DNA from: Owenia fusiformis
Taxonomy: Eukaryota > Annelida > Polychaeta > Sabellida > Oweniidae
Length of the DNA: 64,000 nt
Direction: 5' to 3'
NCBI GenBank assembly: GCA_903813345.2
Contig: CAIIXF020000004.1
Location: 6,841,525-6,905,524 of the forward strand
The translations under genes were made by a program, and so were the position numbers. How positions within the stretch are numbered: position 1 is the first letter of the stretch; each line of letters opens with the position of its first letter. Of the stretch, positions 14,501 through 29,500 are shown piece by piece. Under the pieces are notes generated by a model. The model had not been told where the DNA came from and did no database searches. It saw nothing but the letters and a program-made list of their open reading frames with translations.

Positions 14501-17500
14501 TACATGAATCGTACTGAATGTCGTCACCTATCTATCACGAATGTTGGTTTCTGGTTCTTAATCAATCAACGTAGCGTTCTCACTTATAAAATCGATAATT
14601 AAAACTGGAGTATGTTTACAAAATTGCATGGTGATTTTATGGTTGCAGGCACAGCACTTTGACACTATAACATTTGCGAGGCGTTTGACTGCGCCTGCCG
14701 TATTCCTCGATCTAGGTCATTTAGTTTAAATTGTAAACATTCCAATACCAAAATTGAATTACTTATTCATATTTGTATTTGATTGCTTTTATATATCATA
14801 AAAATAAATAATCCGTTGTCTGACCCTTGGAAACGGAACAAAAAATGTCCGTGAATATAATGTTTCTGTAAGTACAAAACTAATATTTTACTAATTATAA
14901 TTTTTCCGGATATTTCTATAATTTTGTCACATCTGCTCTGTCTTATTTTTAGAAAATAATAAAACCTTGAAAAGTACCCTTTTGTGATGAACTAATTGAA
15001 AAATGACATTTACGTTAGAATAATAATATATTCTTATCTAATTATAATCTTTTACATTGTATATAAGTTTGGATTAACAATTTGAGTCTCATAAAATGCA
15101 CTAAAATGTGAAAAAAAGTTTTACGTTTTTGACCTCTCGTGATGACAGGCATAATTCGACCCAAAAGCCTGAAGTTTTTTCAGCAAACTGCATTCTCTAA
15201 AAGCATAAGGACAAACGCCCCTTACAAAATATCGGTTCAAATGTCGCTGCGCATATATCATGCCACTGATTCGAAATATCTATGGGCCGTACCATGGACT
15301 ATATTGATGTTTTGGTCAGTTGTACTCTGGGACTTTAAATTTTATCGCTTTTTACTTTACTTATCAGTTTGCAGTCTTCAAGACGATGACAAAAACTATC
15401 GAAACGTATAAACAACTTAACTAAACATTACAAAATTTCACATCAGTTGACTTCATATCATTTTCTGTCACTCATATCTCAAGAATAATCCTTTCATTTG
15501 ATTGGCTCTAAAAATATGTCATGCCTAAAACTGCTCCAATATGATGATAAAACATTGAAAATTAAACTGTTGATATTGAACAAATATTTCGCTCTATTGA
15601 GGTGAATACCTGTACATCTTTCACAAGTGATATTCCACGAAGCCCGAAGGGCAAGTGGAATATCACCTTGTGAAAGTGCTACAGGTATTCACCGAAAATA
15701 GAGTGAAATATTTGTTTTATTATATCACTGTCTAGCTAAACATCCCTAATATTATTAAGTCATTAAGTCTTCAGATATTTTTACGAATCTACTCGGTTCG
15801 TCTGCCATTTTGACTTACACTGAACTAAATTATTTACACTGAACGAAAACAAATTCTTTGAAAATTCCCGGGAGCGTGGGATACCGCTAGATATCTCACG
15901 GTTGTCTTATTTGATTAGCATTGCCATTGAATATCGCCTGATATCCCACGACATGTGACCCGGTTTTGACCAATCATACTGTCGCTAGCTAGATAGTGAT
16001 ATAATAATGTGAAATATCACACTGGGTTCAAAGATCACTAAAACAACTGTTATAATACAAATATAAACTAATCAAAATAACGCAATAATTATAAACATGA
16101 GTAACAGAAAAGGATCATTATGACATCGACTGATGTGAAGTGAAATAAGTAGACTGGCCAACGAGGTCAGCTATGACTTCGTCACAATTTTACACACGTG
16201 TATAAAGAATCATTTATTTGTTTATTCACACAAGGCTGGGCAAGGTGTGTCCGATTCCAGCCAATTAGATCACGCTATTTCACGTTGCTGCATTCCGTTA
16301 TATAACCAATAACGAGCTCAATGTCACTAGTTAAACGGTTGTCATGGTGATGACTGGACTATACAGATTGAAATTGATACTTTGCCAGCTTGACCCTTGC
16401 AAATAATTAATTTAAAATATGTCCTATAATTAGTGATTTCTTATTTTTGTGATGATTTTGCAGAAAATATTTTGCAATGTGTGAAAACAGTACGCTTAAG
16501 CCCAAGTCTCAATTCATTTTGTAATGACCATTTCTCTTGGGCGTTGTTTCCTCAAATAAACACTCGATGCTCCACATCTCGTGCAAAGTTTGGGAAGCAA
16601 CCCCTTAAAGGAATGGCCAATCCACGTGCGCTGATTACAGGCCTTAAATCCTTAAATAATGGATATACCCACATTTATTTACAAGTGGTTAACCTCCTAA
16701 AGGCATATTCAAGGCAGAATCAGAGCTACAAGGGGAGGTACATGTAAATTGCAAGTAATAATTATTAAAGTATGCAATATTGGAATTTTTTAGAAAATAT
16801 ATACAGGGGTTTCATTAGCAGTAGGCAATAGCTAGATAATTTTCACCGGTTGTTTTCACAAAATCTCCGATTGTTTTTAGGAACTTTTGAACTTAAGTTA
16901 AATTTATGATTTCCATTAATTTTGCCATTGTTTTCATTTATTTAGCCTGTTGTGTGATTTCTAGTAAAACCCCCGATACATTACAAGATGTGATGAGAGC
17001 CCAAATTATTTTAAAATTGAGATAATTTAAGAATAAGACCCGATATCCAAAATGATACATTGCTGTTTTTCAGTAAGATTTAGAGTTATCCCAGTCACGC
17101 CAAATCTGATGCCAGTACAGGGGACAGTTGACATCTTCATTATAGAGCACAGTGACGTCATAGTGAGACGCTGGTTAGCACAGGCAATCAATAATGGTAG
17201 GATAACTTTACAAATGACACGAAATTATCTCGACTGAATTCATCAGCCACATTAACAGTGAAGTCATATGTGAATTTAGAACGATGTTATGTACTTTTCA
17301 ATGTATTAATATCTTAAGTCAGGATAATAAACATTATTATATCATGGGGTAGAAACTCTTTGAAAAATATAAATAATTACATGGCCATGAACACAACTCA
17401 TTTCAAAATGAGTTGTAAACCATAGATCTATTTTTTAAATGTTAAGGTTCAAATTGTATTATATTCAAATTATATCACTGTTAAGCTATATATCTGCTTT

Positions 17501-20500
17501 AAGTGGGCTTATTAGCCTTTTGCGGATTATTGATGTAGATGTAGATGTAGACCTCTTATTGGAGAGGTAGAATCGACAATGTAAGTCTCGGTCACATTTG
17601 CTTTACGGTAGGCGTAGGGCTGCTGTACCTTCGCAAAATCAATATAGAAAATCTACATTTTATTGCTTATCCCACATTTTGAGAAGTCTTTGATTATAAT
17701 GATTTTCATAAAATTATGTTTCTTTTGACCATGGTTATTATGTTTTTTATAAGACTGTCTGATAGATTTGTATACATGTAATTGTGTATGCTATCCTGAT
17801 ATCGTGTTATTCATATATTATTTATTGCCATTATGTTTCCATATAATTGTGTATTTTATGTTTTACAAACAGTAACATCTTAAACTGTATTTAACATTTT
17901 AATATGTTTCTTATTAAACTGTATTTCTCAAAACAAGGTATTATCGAGAAGGAGTTCACCCTTCCTGGAAGTCTACAAAAACGGGCAAGATGGATCATTG
18001 AGGTCCATGGGTTTGTAAGTAGTTGAATCTTCAAAGCTCAAATCAGAGATATAAGGGTGACAAAATTGCAAGCAACGCTTTTCAAAATAATTCATCATTT
18101 ACCATTCCAGATTTAAGTTACTCGTTGGATTCATCCGTGGATAAACTTCAAAACAGATGGTATTTCAGATAACTTCAATATAAACTAATTACTTGTTAAT
18201 TAGTTCAATATATACGAATTATCTGTTAATTAGTATAACTATAAACTATAAACCATATATTAACTTTTTGAACAATTGAGCGTTAGTAGAAATGCCCATT
18301 TGGGCGATTACGCCGTGATCATAATTGAACTACTTTATATAATACGAGGGGGGATTCATAAGTAGTGGGACTTTTCTGAGGCAGCAAGTCCCTGTGTACA
18401 TATCTCAACCAAATTTGGCACATGTAAGGACTAGGATATAAGGCATTGTTTGGTGAAATTTCAATTTAATTCATTTTGTTCCCTAGCAACAACGGTTGCT
18501 ATGGTAACCAAATATAGGGGTTAACGGAGCAGTTAAAAAATGAAGGGCTTGATCAACATAAATATGCTCATAAATATCTCAAAATGACAGTTATTTTCAA
18601 TTATTTGGTTTCATATTGTCTCAAGCCTTGTAGCCATGACAACCGTAACATATATTACACCATCATGCTATTGTGATGTCACACAAAGCAGTGACCCTAG
18701 GACACTGCCATTTTCAGTCCTTCTTGGATGGAGCAAAATTTGATTAAAATAGCAATGAAAAAGCAAGAATCACGTATAAACATCCGTGCTGTGATTAAAT
18801 TTAATGCTTTGAAGAAGTTTACAGTATTAGAGACCTATAGAGGTTTGTTGGAAGTCTATGGGAAAGAAGAAGTAAAAAAATCTACAGTATATAGGTGGTA
18901 TTCTGTATATGTATTCTGAATATGATGTGAGAGCCAAGATAACCAATCTTGGAAAATATGGTTTTGAGGGTGCATACCTAGAATGGTTGAGGAGATGCCA
19001 AAAATGCAATGATTGTCATGGCGAATACTTTGAGAAAGAGTGAGACTGCACCAGAAGGATAAGGAATCAATAGTCTTGCACAGAATTGATGTGCTCCACA
19101 AAAGGACTCGCTAAAAGTCACGGATTAGATCACGTCCTGACTATCAGTTGAGGCTTGTATATTTAACTAGCAATTAGTGACAAACAATGTGCTCCGTGGA
19201 CCCTGTTGTGACGTCATGATTGGAACTCTCACTTTACTGAAGTTGGGTGTAACTTTTTGAAATTTTCACACAATGATTATCACATGTTTGTGGTTCTGTG
19301 TTTCAAGTTTGAATAAAATCTGGTTGATATAAGTGAAGTTATAGCATTTGTCCCACTACTTATGAATCCCCCCTCGTATATACAATTTTTGAAATAAATA
19401 GTCTCGGAAAAAATACCAACTTAACAGTATTGTCATCGATAGGATATTAAGTTTTCTTATTTGCATTCACCTTCAAATTGGGAAATCTGACCGGCGTAGA
19501 TTTGCATTGAATTTGAAAGTTTTGTAGAAGAGGGTTTCCTGACTGATTTGATAATTCTATAGTAGTTGGCTCAAATTTAAAATGTGCGATGTTTACTATG
19601 TAAACAATTTTTATGAGAACAAAAGTGTTATATATTTGAATATTTTCTTTCTTCTTACCCCTTTAATTGTATTCAAGATTCGAATTTCTAACATATATAA
19701 GTAATCTAAACTAAAAGAAAGGTGTGTCAGTGCCATCTGGTACCATTGTTGCATTTCTTATTACCTGAAAATATTTTTATTTCCTATTTTAGGGTCACGT
19801 GTACAAAAAGGTGATCTACGCAACAGAAATGTGTAAGTTTAAATAACATTCTGAGCTGGGCGTGTAGTTTGCTGCTATTTAAAACTTATTCCAGGTGATA
19901 CGGGCGAACCAATTAGAATATTAAGACTTATTTCAAGAGTGTTCCGTATCGGACAACTTAGTCGCCCATATTCCAGCTAACTATATTTAGGTTATTGCTC
20001 AGTATACTTACACGCCCCGTTGTACAGTAGTATATTAGGCAATTTTTATATTGATGTGGGTGTTAGAATGGATACGAACTCATTGAAATGGCAGTTACAA
20101 ATAACAATGCTATATGTCACATGACATATAGCATTTATGACATATGTCACTATAGTCGTTCTTAAAGTAACTATATTCACTATTTGTAAAGGATAAACAA
20201 CCTCTACAAATCCAAATAGACTAGATGCGAGTAGAAAGAAACTTATGGTTTCAAAAGTTAATATATAGGAATATAGAATTATAAAATGAAATGCATATAA
20301 TGCTTATAATTAGATTACAACACGAATGATTTTATTAAATTGAAATGCAATCCTTTCGCTTCTATAATGTCAACTTGAACTGTTCCAGATGTTGAGCGAA
20401 TGGTTGTTAACATCACTACGCCCCAGACCATAAAAACAACCGAGTACGGATTAGCTGGTTTTGTTAAAGCATTGTAGGTAGCAATTTAAAAATGTGAATC

Positions 20501-23500
20501 ATCTTGAAGAAACGTGCGAATCAATATCTTTAATGAAATACAACGTTAAATACACCCACTCATTGAAGTCCACGATGACTCTATCAAATAAGTTTTTTAG
20601 TTATAATTTATGTGAAATCAACTTTTCTGGTCAAAGGAAACACATTAAAATCATCGTTGCGTGAAGAAAATATATCTCATTGATCATAAAGTCTTGTCTG
20701 CCTTTCTTAAAAATATGTTGGATGAATACGTCTCAAGTACCTGTGATTGATATCATTAATGAACCTCTCTGATTGATTGTTATTTTGACCATTATTGTAA
20801 AAATGTAAAGCATTACTTTAAGCTGGCTACATCCTATGGCGTGGTTATATATTTCAGTTACCATCCAAGTTGGATTCCCACGAAGGGCAATGGCTCAATT
20901 GATTTTGCAGTTGAAGGGTTTCCGAATTCAAAATTCAGCATTGAAATTCCATATGTAAGTCATACCACCATTAACATGTCAAACCAGCATGTAGTAATAT
21001 CTAAAATTCGTCAGTAAGATCTCCAACAAACTAAAATATATACTGTAATACTTTAATATATTTGTTTCAGTTTGAGAATGAATTTCAATTCATGTTAACA
21101 ATGGATGAGATTAGACGGCGCACTGGTGTCGTTAACCTATCAGGCAAAGCTATCAAAGCGAAGGCCTGGGTTTACGACTTTTACTACTATGAAACGAGAT
21201 GGGGCGAGACTACAACGATAGTTTACGATGGGGCGGGTTTTCGTATGTTTTTTGTAGAGGATATTATTAGGACTTTCAAGCCTAATATGCCATTGGACGT
21301 TCATGTAATTATACGTTTATTCTTCAAGTAGCTGTTACATTAGCCACGTGGGCTCACCGTTCGCTACCTATAGGCTAATCTGGGGGAGGGCATCTTGCTG
21401 TAACACTATTTGTTTTGCCTGCCGTGTAATCAGGCTGTGCCCTGCCCTGTTGCCTGTATCACACGATGGCGAATGGTGAGTCCACATGGCCTAAAGGTGA
21501 CAGCTAAATATAAAGCAGATTATACCTTTGAAAATAATTGTGTTATCTAGATCTAGAAACAAGGCCAATATATTAACTTTGCCATTGCCATTACGTTACG
21601 TTACACCCCAGTCACATTTGTCGTACGGAGGCCGTGCGAATGTTTGTTCATTTCTGAAGTCTCCGTAGAATCATTATTTGTCAATGTTTAACTATCACTT
21701 TTCATTTGATATTACATCCTAGCACTATGAATAACATTTATAAATTGTCCCGATGTAAATAAAATGAAAAAAGTATTATTTATCAACAGAAATTTAAAAT
21801 TCACCGTGCGGCTGCCGTGGGAAATGTGACTGCAAAAGTATGAGAGCGCAGAAATTCCACGGCGAGCGTAGAAATGTTACTGGCCGCAGAAATGATAGAC
21901 CGCAAGGTCGCCGTAGGAAATGTGACTGGGGTGTTACTATTGTATGTAATTATGAAATTATGGACAACCTGTATTATACAATCGAAATGCTGTCGTTTCT
22001 TTATATAAAACCTGCAGTGCAACAAAATAATGGGTCCTTTGAGGTTTTGAGGTTAAGTGCAATGTTTATCAGGAACTGTGTTGAGGGACCCCAGGCAGAC
22101 TAGTGACCCACTATAGTGTTTTATCAGATCACTTAAGCCCTTGTCATTTTCTTATTTTTACTATTGTCAAAGTGGCTTATAATGTTTTTTAACAAAGCCG
22201 CTCATATGTACGTATTATTATTATTTGATTAATGGAAATAAAGTTATGATAAAAAATGGGTCCTTTTCAGATTGCTCTCAAAGATACAGATGAATCACGC
22301 CCTCTATTTTCTACTCCGGGTCATGTGGAACTTGAAATAAGTTATCAAACCGAGGATGGTGCTTCGCGGAAAACACGTGAACGTCTTCCGTTTTCCGATG
22401 ATAACATAGCTGCCCTTACGATTCATCCCGGAGAGGACGACAAACTCATTACAATTAATGTAAGTACTGGTATACGTATCTCAAATTTTGGGGCATGAAC
22501 TGTGCTCACAGTTCTTTGGACGAAAAATATTCCCAAAACTTGCACACATTGTTATGCAATAGTATAAATAAGTACGACATTACAGTTTGTAGTGTGTCCC
22601 CAGTGTGTCCAGGTCGTCCTCAGTACTTTGTGTCTAGTTTTGAATGCAGAACGTTACGTCTCCAGAAATGTCCCTAGAATTTTTTTAGCATGTTCTTATA
22701 TAAGTTCTGGATGGCAGTTTGTAAACAGACCCCAAGCGGTTCTTAGTAAGTCAAATCCGTTCGTGCACAGTTTAAGCCCGTTTTCGACGTAGTGAGAACT
22801 AGTTTGGTATGATATAGTAAGGTTAGTTTCTTCACTTCTAGGCGAGGTACAGGGGACTGGGTATGACATTACCACTCATCAGAATGTTAGCCTATAGAGT
22901 GTTTTCCATCAACAGATACTATATGCAGCTGAAATCTCTAACCTCGGAGCCAAAAGTAAGTTTTTGTGAGTTAATAGGTAAATCACAGCGAACTATCAAT
23001 AATATATTGAGACTTTGGGAAAAATTCGAAACGAAATTATTCTCTGCTACACGTTTATATATTCCTCAATAAACAATCTGAATTTTCATAGGAAAATACA
23101 TGTAATCTTATATTGTTTGAAGTAATATAATATGATTTGCTTTGTTTTTACGATAGGTCAACAGATACATGACGTTTGTATTAAAGACAAATACGTTCGT
23201 GGACACAATATTTTATCACGTGAGTTGTGTTAACTACGCTACCAAAGACTTTTCTAATGACGACATTACTTTCACACATGCAATAATACATTGGTACAAT
23301 TTCATTGCAAATAAAAGTCACTGCAAGTATTATCATCCCCTCTGAAACTGCCCAGAAAATGATTTTGATGAGATTCCAGTGGAACTTCAAAAAATCCTGT
23401 TATCAGAAATCAACTATAGCATTTAAAAACGCTCAGATTGCATCAAAACGTTTTCGATAAATGACAAATATTTCTTGGAGGAGCATGTTCCACCCATTTC

Positions 23501-26500
23501 TGGAAAACTCGGTGCCCCTTTTCAGATATGGTCCGACGCCCCTTATGCTTATCTTTTTAGATTGTAAGCACTGGTAATATTGTGGTATCCAATCAGCTTG
23601 ACATGACTTCGCAACAAAAATCATTTTCGGTTGCTATATCACGTGATATGATGCCAAGTGCCCGGATGGTAGTATATTTTGTTAAACACGGGGAAGTAGT
23701 TGCAGATTCATTATCATTCTACGTTGACCCTGCTGCTCTTCACGAGGTGCGTAATAACAGATTCATTTAGACTATTTTCCTTTTCTTTGAATTCTACACC
23801 ATTTTTGTAAAACACATTATAAACCGTATGAAATTAAAGCTGAAAGTTTAGCAATCCTGTTAAATTATCAAAGGTCGATGACTTTTGATGATGGACCAAA
23901 CGGTACACGGTTGCCATATCAAGTCTTCTAATATCTTCACCTTTGCTACCTAGGTCGATCTTACAATAAACCGAGGAAAAGACTTCAGTCCATCAAACGT
24001 TGAGGTCATTGGAACAGCGGACCCTGGTACTCTGATAGCATTTAATTCCGAGCAATATTACTTGTACGATCTTGGATTGAGAAATTTCATCACAGAACAG
24101 GAAGTAAGTCAACAAGGTCATGAAATCAAGATTAAAAATTGTCTATCTATTTTTTAAAGGAAATGCAAAAATTGTGAAACAAATTGATGCATAGAAAAAG
24201 AGTTCAGCTGGAAGCCATACTATTTCTATTTCTGGTACAATCCAAACACTAGAATACCAAAATTTTTATTTTATTGAATAACATTATGATACAGGGGTAT
24301 CATAAAATGCAACTCTATTTTTGGAATAACGATGCTAATGCTGACACTTCATATTCTTATACGAGGGTTGTCAAAACATTTTGCTCTCATTTTATCAAAT
24401 TCTATGTATCGTAACTATGATATGCGAAACCGAAATCTGTCAAACGAAGTGAGAAATAAAAATTGAATATTGAATATATGAACTATCTTCCTATATATGT
24501 CGATAATTGAATATTTTCCAGCATTTTGAATATATTTTATTAAATCTCCAGATTGTCGACGAACTGCTTACGTATGACAGTCATACAAACGTTTCTGCAA
24601 GTGTTTCCTGGAAAGGGAAACACTGGGAAAGAGAACGAGTGTATTTCCCAACTCAGTCGTATGGAGCTGATGCAAATACAACATTTACAGTAAGTTAAGC
24701 AGGAAAAAATCATGACTTGCAAACATCCACACTTTGAACAAGAAATATGTAAGGTGTTATTTCTATGATATTTATTATTTTTGGATAGAAGCCAAATGCA
24801 AAACATAGATACCAATGTTCATAACATTTAATTCGTTTTTTCAATCATATTTTATATCAAGGTACATAATTTCATACATGTTTAAAAAATGTACATTTGT
24901 AATGTTATTTTAATGTTTGTTACTGTATTAGTTAAGTTTATCTTTTGTACTCTTATACCCTATGAAGGGTAAATTGGGAAATAAATAAATAAATAAATAA
25001 TACAACAAATCCAAAATTTGTTCATAAAGCTTTAATTGTTGCATTAGCAAACTGAGATGAGAAATTTTAAAAAGTGTGGTTTAGTCACTCCTTGCTGAAC
25101 TATGTTTCAGATTAGGAAATTATCATGTTTTGGGATATTAAACTTTATCCTATGCCAAGTAGAGTTTTAGGGAGATAAGTTGGTAAGATATATCCCGTAC
25201 CCTGATTTTGAGGTTTCCATATCCAGAACCTTCATATCTCCCGCCATATATTCTCGCTTCGGCGCATATCTTCCCGCTTCGGTGAATATCTTCCCGCTTC
25301 TGTTAAGTAGTGGAAATGCAGTAAAATGACTTTGCATATGAATGATTTGTTTATTTTTACAACTTGTACTATTGAAATGGCCATATGCCCCTGAAAACTT
25401 TACTTGGTATAGGATAAAGCAGTTATGTACGGTCGGTTTGGATATTGGGTTCATCCCTCGTGAGATATATGCACATCTACCTTCGGTCCCTACGGTTTCT
25501 CAGGACGATATGCATGTTTCGCTCTGAATAAACCCCATATCCAAAACCTCCCAGTACATAACCCTTATTTACATTCATACGCCACTCAAATCTATTTGTG
25601 CATACTCATTCCTCTGAAAAATGCACGTTCTATTAATTATGTAAATTTTAGCATCCCTTATTGTGATTTTAGTTTGCTGGTCTACATGTCTTTACCGATG
25701 CAAACTTAACAACAGTACCAAGTAAGACAGGATAAGTTGATAATATAAATCGTAGCTTACACGTCTGTAATTTCCTAACAAAGTTTTTGCAAATATATGA
25801 CTTAGCCATAATGTGAATAAATACATACATGAATAAAATACATAAAAAATAAATACATAGTGCTGTATATAAAGCATGTTTTTCATATACTTCAATTAAG
25901 TAAAATGATTTATAATGTAACGTGTTTTCATATTAGTTTATTCTACGTTAGGTGACTGCAATGCTACTAACGGCTGGCTGACGTGCCATGACGGGAGCTG
26001 TTATAGAGTAGAGAAAAAATGTGACGACAACTTTGACTGCGAAGATGGTGCAGATGAAAGTGGCTGTATGTGTTGATTGTAATTATAATGTTTTTCTAGG
26101 TGATTCAGATATAACACTGCTCTAGCGCAATTAGCTATAACGATATCCATATATAAGCATGGAATATTATAGTTTAGAAATATGTACGCCTTAAATCCAA
26201 ACCTTACAGGAATAGTTATACAATACTATATAATAAGAGGATCCATAAGTTATTTGAAATGTGCATCTTTATCAAAACTGGTTAATTTGTTCCAAAAAAG
26301 TTTTTATTCGAAAAGACAAGTAACATTGAGAAAACATAAATACAGCATTCATAAACAGCAATTCTATTGAAATCGTTTACAATTTAAGAAAAAACCATTT
26401 GGGCAAAATAATAATAAATCCGAAAAACAATTCTCTTTCATTTTTATGATCAATTCCAGGTGGACGCGAGGCACCGATTGTAAGAACATGGGACTACCTT

Positions 26501-29500
26501 AAGGACCTATTTTTCCACATTCCATACTTTGAAAGGTTTGAGGACGTTTCCTGGGCTTGGCACACGGACTATACAAAGTTTGTATCTTTGTACATATTGA
26601 TGCCCGAATAATACTAATATATCATGGATATTATGCAATAACCCAGATGCGAGTAAAAATAATCTTGATTTACGTCATTAAAAATTAAAAATTCAGTCAA
26701 AGTAATATCATATTTGAAATCTACATGTAAAACTACATCTAGAAATGTGGTTTTAAAAAGTGTTTATCAACTTTGAAAAATTAATTTTCTTTGAAAATGT
26801 GACTTCTAGCTCGGGGAGATTCCCCATAGACCCCATGCTATAAAATCACAAAAAATGAAATATCTTTTCTTTTAGTGGACAGATAATATTTTGCTTTACT
26901 GGACATATTTTCATTAGTATAAGTATCAGACACATGAGGGTTATATAAAAATTGAGCCACTTAAATTGATAATATTCAAGTTTAAGGGAACTTTCTTATA
27001 TACCTGCCATGTTAATTGACCCGAATCAGCCATCTGGTGGTGAAACTGGTAACTACTTACTCGCATTTGGGTAATTGAAATGAAGCTGTTAAAATTGTTA
27101 AATTGTTGACTCTGTTAGTATCGTATTATTCACCCGATCTGATCTATTGGTACTGGTTATATAAGTTTAAACATAAATGAACGATTAACTATATGCAGTT
27201 CTCTCTTAAACAAGTAATAATAAACATCCAAAGACAACTTAGATCTTCCTCACCATAGTTTTGTCTTCATAAAGACTAATTAACATTAATTTCTCTGTAA
27301 TAACAATAGTTCGGAGATGTTTGTCTTTGTGAATTTTGAAAATCACCTAAACACTTTCCGTTGCGTTGAGCGAACAGTGTATGTTTTGATTTGTTCAATT
27401 CTAGGCCAAGTGGAAAGAGTTATTCTGAACTGGCGCCTCCATTCCAGCCGTATTCATACGCCATTTCTGCAATATCAGTCAGCAGAGATAAAGGTCTTGG
27501 GGTCACGCAGGTTCCATATATGGTATGCATCTCAGGCCCGTAAGACACTTTTCTCCAAGGGGGGTGCGGTTTTTAGCTTTTTTTAGAAAATTTTGAAATT
27601 AAGTTGTATTTGGAGCGAATTTGCAACCATCTGGTACGCCTGTGCGTTATGAGTCAATAAGAAAAATGTGATTTTTTTCAAATTCTTTTGGGGTGTCAAA
27701 GAGGATGAGAGGGTGATGTGGGGTGGGGTGCCAGTAGGGGAGCAAGGGGTTGTCCCCCAGAAACATTGACCATGCATATCAAGGTGCTATTTGATGATGT
27801 CTGGCACTTCTGAGACAATACATGAAATTCAGAATATTTTCTTTTGTTTTGTGGGGGATGTGAGGGGTGGCTAACTCTCCTAGAAAATTTAGGGGGGTCT
27901 GGGGGTTGTCCCCCAGGAAAATTTTGAAATTTAGTTGTATTTGGAGCGAATTTGCAACCATCTGGTACGCCTGTGCGTTATGAGTCAATAAGAAAAATGT
28001 GATTTTTTTCAAATTCTTTTGGGTGTCAAAGAGGATGAGAGGGTGATGTGGGGTGGGGTGCCAGTAGGGGAGCAAGGGGTTGTCCCCCAGAAACATTGAC
28101 CATGCATATCAAGGTGCTATTTGATGATGTCTGGCACTTCTGAGACAATACATGAAATTCAGAATATTTTCTTTTGTTTTGTTGGGGATGTGAGGGGTGG
28201 CTAACTCTCCTAGAAAATTTTACAATTTAAAGATGATATTTGGTGCTTCTGGGCACTTTTAAAGTGTATTAGTCAATAAAAACATTGAAAAACAATCGCA
28301 ATTTTTTTCAAATTTTGGGGGTGTCAAAGGGGGGGGGAAGGGTGCCAGAAGGGGAGGTGGGGCTGGGGTGCCAGAGGGGAGCAAGTGTTTGTCCCCCATA
28401 TCAAAATTTACAATATCAAGGTGCTATTTGATGAAGTTTGGGCACTTTAAAAGTGTCTGTGCCTAAAAGTGCCTATTTCCCAAGAAAATTTTACAATTTT
28501 AAGATGCTATTTGGTGCTTTCTGGGCACTTTCAAAGGGTATGAGTCAATAAATTTTTTTTGAAAAATCTCAATTTTTTTTGTTAAGGGAGGGGGGCTGCC
28601 AGAGGGGGAGGTGGAGTGGGGATGCCAGAGGGCAAGTAAGTGTTAGTCTTCCAGAATCATTAACTTTATCAAGGAGGTATTTGGTGATGTCTGGGCAATT
28701 TAAAAGTGTCTGAGACAATACATAAAACAAATTCAGAACTTTTCCATTTTTTTGGGGTGTGTGAGGGGTGGCCCACTCCCCCTAGAAAATTTTACAATTT
28801 TATGACGCTATTTGGTGCTTTCTGGGCACTTTTATTGTATGAGTCAATTAAAGAATTTGAGAAAATCACAATTTTTTTTTTTGGGGGGGGAGGGGGTCAA
28901 GGGGGGGGGGGGGGCGCCAGAGGGGGGGGGGGGTTATGCAAGTGCAAGATGGGGAGTAAGTCCCCCAGAAACAATAACTATATCAAGGAGCCATTTGATG
29001 ATATCTGGGCACTTTAAAAGTGTCTGAGACAAAACTCTAAAATAAATTTAGAACTTTTCCATTGTTTTGTGGGGGGTGTGAGGGGTGGCCAATACCCCTA
29101 GAAAATTTTACAATTTTAAGATGCTATTTGGTGCTTTCTGGGTACTTTCAAAGTGTATGAGTCAATGAAAAGAAAATTACAAAAAAAAATATTTTTCAAA
29201 TTAATTTTGGGGGGTGACAAAGGGGGGTGCGGTCGCACCCATCGCACCCCCCCCCCCATCTGACGGCCCTGCATCTTACGAATGTGCCACTGTAACTTTA
29301 TATAGAAAATAAGTAGAGAATTATACAAAGTAGGAAATTTAACGAGCAATATATATCTTTATCAAATTAATGTATGTTTAGGTTAAAATCGTAAAATCCC
29401 ATTTTCTTGATATCCCATATCCGCCCCTAGATATCAGGCAAAGTAACTCAGAACATAACATTTATCCCATACTTGGACGTGTTACGGGTACATAAAGCCG

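Noticed and set aside
16433-16747. 104-codon open frame in intron 1
   Set aside because: No recognisable motif or splice signal; it lies inside an intron and is consistent with chance.
27317-27586. 89-codon open frame overlapping exon 17
   Set aside because: It is in the wrong frame. The family motif SVSRDKGLGVTQ is read in another frame with proper splice borders.
28706-29027. Glycine-rich open frames
   Set aside because: They are produced by G runs in a tandem repeat and are not a gene.
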